DNA of 64,000 bases from Burkholderia sp. WAC0059 (GTDB lineage Bacteria > Pseudomonadota > Gammaproteobacteria > Burkholderiales > Burkholderiaceae): NCBI RefSeq assembly GCF_002870125.1, contig NZ_PNEO01000012.1, positions 1 to 64,000 of the forward strand, in the 5' to 3' direction. How positions within the stretch are numbered: the stretch's first letter is position 1; each line of letters starts with the position of its first letter. The position numbers and the translations under genes are program-made. Shown piece after piece: positions 61,443 to 64,000 of this stretch. Below the pieces are notes generated by a model, which was not told the origin of the DNA, ran no database searches, and was given only the letters and a program-made list of their open reading frames with translations.

Positions 61443-63707
61443 TCAGCCCGCTGAGGCATGCTCACCCGCTGTGTCGAGCGCCGTACGGATTCGAGCAAAC
61501 ACGTCGCTCCAGTCTCCCGCCACCGACTGCCGGAAAAGCCGTGCCTGCGGATACCACGGGTTATCCTCCCGATCCAGCAGCCAGCGGAAATCCGGCGTGT
61601 GCGGCAGCATGACCCATAGCGGCCGGCCAAGCGCTCCCGCGAGATGCGCCACCGATGTGTCGACACTGACGACGCAGTCAATGTTTTCCAGCAGTGCCGC
61701 CGTATCGCCAAAGTCCTTCAACTCCTTTCCGAAGTGGCGCACACGCGACGCCGCCAACGCAGCTTCGTCTTCCTCCCGAACGATTTTCTGCAGGCTGATC
61801 CACTCAACACGGTCGGTCAGCAGGGTCTCCAGATCCGCAAAACGGATCGAACGGTTGTGATCGTTCAGGTGCTTCGGGTTGCCGGACCACACAAGTCCGA
61901 CACGCGGCTGGGTGGCTGGTCCCAGCCGGTCCCGCCACGTATCGATACGTTGGGGGTCGGCCCTCAGATACGGCACCTCGGCCGGAATGGTCGAGAGCTC
62001 GGTGCCAAACGCTCGCGGCAGGCTGAGCAGCGGACAGTAGACATCGAACGGCGGTAACGCTGTACCCCGTTCACGCGCCACGAATTCATCAACACCGGCA
62101 AGTCCGGCAAGAACAGGTTTGAGTTCGGGCGGAGCCTCCAGCACTACCCGCGGCCCCAGCGCCTTGACCATCGGGATATAGCGACAAAATTGCAGTGCGT
62201 CACCCAGCCCCTGTTCAGCGACAATGAGAATCGTCCTGCCTGCAAGCGGTTCAGCCCCCGTCCATCGCGCCTGCACAAACTTTGGCAGGTCGCCAAACAT
62301 CTGGACATCCCGCCACCGCCACTCATATCCCTCCCATCCAGTGCGGAAATCTCCGATGGACAGACACAGGAAGGCCCGGTTCGTGTGCGCATGGATGAAT
62401 TCCGGATCCAGCTCGATCGCCCGGTCGTACGCGGCCTTGGCCTCGTCATGGCGACGCAGGGTTGTCAGCACATTGGCCCGATGAAAATGCGCCACCTTGT
62501 CGGTATCGTGAGCGGCAATCACCCGGTCGAAACACGCCAATGCTTCCTCATACCGGTGAAGTCCCTGCAGGACACGGCCACGGATAAACCAGACACCCGA
62601 ATCGCGGGCATCGATCTCCAGCGCCCGGTCACACACCCGCAGCGCTTCCTCCCGGTGACCCAGGCGGCGTAACGCAGTAGCCTGGTTGCACAGTACGGGT
62701 ACCGCGTCCGGTTCAAGATCGACTGCCCGCGCGTAGCTCTCGGCCGCATCAACGCCGCGTCCCAGCCCCAGTAGTGCATTGCCCCGGTTAGCCCAGGCCC
62801 TGGCATGCTTCGAGTCGATTTCCAGCACGCGATCGCACCGGCTAACCGCCTCCTGGAAACGTCCCAGGCGTTCAAGGATCACAGCGCTGTTATAGATCGC
62901 CGGTACAAATTTTGGCGCAGCCGCAAGCGCGGCGTTCAGGTCAGCCAGGGCCAAATCCAGCCATCCCGGGTCGATGTACAGCATCGCCCGTAGATACAGC
63001 ACTTCAGCGTTGCCTGGTTTGGCGGCAAGCGCACGGCCGTAACTGTCGATCGCCTCTTCCCGGCGCTCCAGCGCCTGCAAAACCTGCCCCCGCTCGGCCA
63101 GCGCCACAAACGATCGTGGATCACGCATCAACGCCCGATCACATGACGCCAGAGCATCGGCAAACCGCCCCAGCGTGCGTAGCACCGAGCTGCGCTGACA
63201 ATACCCATCAATGAAATCCGGCGCCACGCCCAGCAGCCGGTCGTATGCTGCAGCCGCTTCCTCATGACGTCCGAGATCGAGCAGCAGTCCGGCACGCTGC
63301 ACCAGCGCGCGCGGATGGGCCGCATTCATTTCCAGCGCGCGGTCGAGTTCCACCAGAGCGTCTTCGCGCCGCCCCAACGCTGCTAACACCCCCGCATGGT
63401 TCGCAAGCACCAGCGGCGTAGCCCTGATGGCCACAGACCGTCCGATGTGCTCGAGCGCATCCTCAAGCCGTCCTTCCCTGAAAAGGATAAAGCCGAGCAT
63501 GTGCAGCGCATCCGGGTGATGCGGATCGGCCGCAAGCAGCTCGCGGTAGCTGCGCTCCGCGGTAATGAGTGCGCCGCTTTCGAGCGCCGCACGCCCGTGT
63601 TCCAGCAGACGTTTCTCCCACCCGGAATCGAGTGGCCGGGAAGCTTCCGCTGCCGGCCGCCGGGATAGGGTCGCTGAAGGCTCTTTCTGCTCATTGTCTG
63701 TTCCCAT
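61443..63707 (-). CDS. TPR-repeat glycosyltransferase (GT9-like C-terminal domain), copy 2
   Basis: A 754-residue paralog of the previous gene, 32 bp upstream. TPR units run from ~30 to ~430 (YRELLAADPHHPDALHMLGF, AYDRAIELDPEFIHAHTNRA). The GT9-like domain includes ILIVAEQGLGDALQFCRYIP, VGLVWSGNPKHLNDHNRSIR, CVVSVDTSVAHLAGALGRPL and TPDFRWLLDREDNPWYPQAR. Residues differ from copy 1 at many positions, so the copies diverged some time ago and may have different acceptors or donors. Cytoplasmic by absence of a signal peptide. Confidence 0.88.
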   Translation of the reverse strand: MGTDNEQKEPSATLSRRPAAEASRPLDSGWEKRLLEHGRAALESGALITAERSYRELLAADPHHPDALHMLGFILFREGRLEDALEHIGRSVAIRATPLVLANHAGVLAALGRREDALVELDRALEMNAAHPRALVQRAGLLLDLGRHEEAAAAYDRLLGVAPDFIDGYCQRSSVLRTLGRFADALASCDRALMRDPRSFVALAERGQVLQALERREEAIDSYGRALAAKPGNAEVLYLRAMLYIDPGWLDLALADLNAALAAAPKFVPAIYNSAVILERLGRFQEAVSRCDRVLEIDSKHARAWANRGNALLGLGRGVDAAESYARAVDLEPDAVPVLCNQATALRRLGHREEALRVCDRALEIDARDSGVWFIRGRVLQGLHRYEEALACFDRVIAAHDTDKVAHFHRANVLTTLRRHDEAKAAYDRAIELDPEFIHAHTNRAFLCLSIGDFRTGWEGYEWRWRDVQMFGDLPKFVQARWTGAEPLAGRTILIVAEQGLGDALQFCRYIPMVKALGPRVVLEAPPELKPVLAGLAGVDEFVARERGTALPPFDVYCPLLSLPRAFGTELSTIPAEVPYLRADPQRIDTWRDRLGPATQPRVGLVWSGNPKHLNDHNRSIRFADLETLLTDRVEWISLQKIVREEDEAALAASRVRHFGKELKDFGDTAALLENIDCVVSVDTSVAHLAGALGRPLWVMLPHTPDFRWLLDREDNPWYPQARLFRQSVAGDWSDVFARIRTALDTAGEHASAG

Positions 63708-63774
63708 ACTTCACCCCTGATGGCGACGGGCATGCACGCGCGGCTCCGTATCTGGCCGTCGTCAGTCCGACGGG

Positions 63775-64000
63775 CTACTGCAGTACGCGCAGGGTCACCT
63801 CCAGCGCCCCAACCACATCCGTCCACTCGCCTGGAATCGCCTGCCGGAACAGGCGCGCCGTTGGATACCACGGACTGTCGTCCTGATCCCGTAACCAGCG
63901 CCACTCGGCCGGAGACGGCAGCAGAATCCACACCGGCCGGGCCAGCGCGCCAGCAAGATGCGCGACGGCAGAATCCACACTGATCACGAGATCCAGCGAC
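63775..64000 (-). CDS. TPR-repeat glycosyltransferase, copy 3, C-terminal part (cut by window edge)
   Basis: The last ~74 codons of a third copy continue past the window. SLDLVISVDSAVAHLAGALA, VWILLPSPAEWRWLRDQDDS and WYPTARLFRQAIPGEWTDVV match the same region of copies 1 and 2. The gap to copy 2 is 67 bp, so the three are likely to be one transcript. TPR content lies outside the window. Confidence 0.82.
   Translation of the reverse strand, partial: SLDLVISVDSAVAHLAGALARPVWILLPSPAEWRWLRDQDDSPWYPTARLFRQAIPGEWTDVVGALEVTLRVLQ

Overview
The window is GC-rich DNA from a betaproteobacterium of the Burkholderiales, most likely Burkholderia, Paraburkholderia or Caballeronia. This rests on an H-NS protein of the Burkholderia type, an acetoacetate decarboxylase remnant beside a 3-hydroxybutyrate dehydrogenase start, and the overall gene style. 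No tRNA, rRNA, CRISPR array or intact insertion sequence was seen.

Layout. Positions 1-4100 are a patchwork left edge: the start of a 3-hydroxybutyrate dehydrogenase, a head-to-head junction between an acetoacetate decarboxylase tail and a tautomerase without its catalytic N-terminus, an SDR enzyme, an H-NS pair, a small Cys-containing hypothetical and an XRE regulator. Positions 4246-22316 hold one long minus-strand gene train. Read from its promoter end it encodes a TpsB/FhaC-type outer-membrane transporter, a DUF2341-LamG-ExbB fusion, ExbD, TonB, a putative porin, a coiled-coil periplasmic protein, a YbjN protein, a hypothetical, a parvulin-type PPIase, a glycosyltransferase, two members of an unrecognised zinc-finger-like family with a small exported protein between them, a small hypothetical, a DegQ/HtrA protease, a second TonB-C-like protein, a methyltransferase and an outer-membrane protein.

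Positions 22762-42531 hold type II secretion genes (gspK apart; then gspM, L, H, G, C, F, E, D). They are split by a roughly 9-kb block containing a Phd-type antitoxin, a LysR regulator and a six-gene minus-strand operon (KamA-like radical SAM enzyme, MBL hydrolase, FAD/NAD(P) protein, cupin, MFS transporter, maleylacetoacetate isomerase). No gspI, gspJ or gspN was found. Positions 43184-45886 hold a third zinc-finger-like paralog and an exported PstS-like phosphate-binding protein. Positions 46283-58927 encode a 4214-residue TpsA/filamentous-haemagglutinin exoprotein. The right end holds three tandem TPR-glycosyltransferase (GT9-like) genes, the last cut by the window edge.

Working model (inference). 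The exoprotein is exported by the TpsB protein 24 kb away, assisted by an ExbB-ExbD-TonB motor encoded in the tpsB operon, periplasmic folding and quality-control factors (PPIase, DegQ) and dedicated glycosylation enzymes. A reduced T2SS and the PstS-like protein appear to belong to the same programme. The strongest new signal is a palindrome-like box: the 12-mer GATGTTACGTAC occurs exactly at four intergenic places, upstream of tpsB/gspK (two, inverted), gspD and the pstS-like gene. The related GTACGTAC core lies upstream of tpsA and of the third paralog. This suggests one undescribed regulon joining the TPS exoprotein, its motor and the T2SS.
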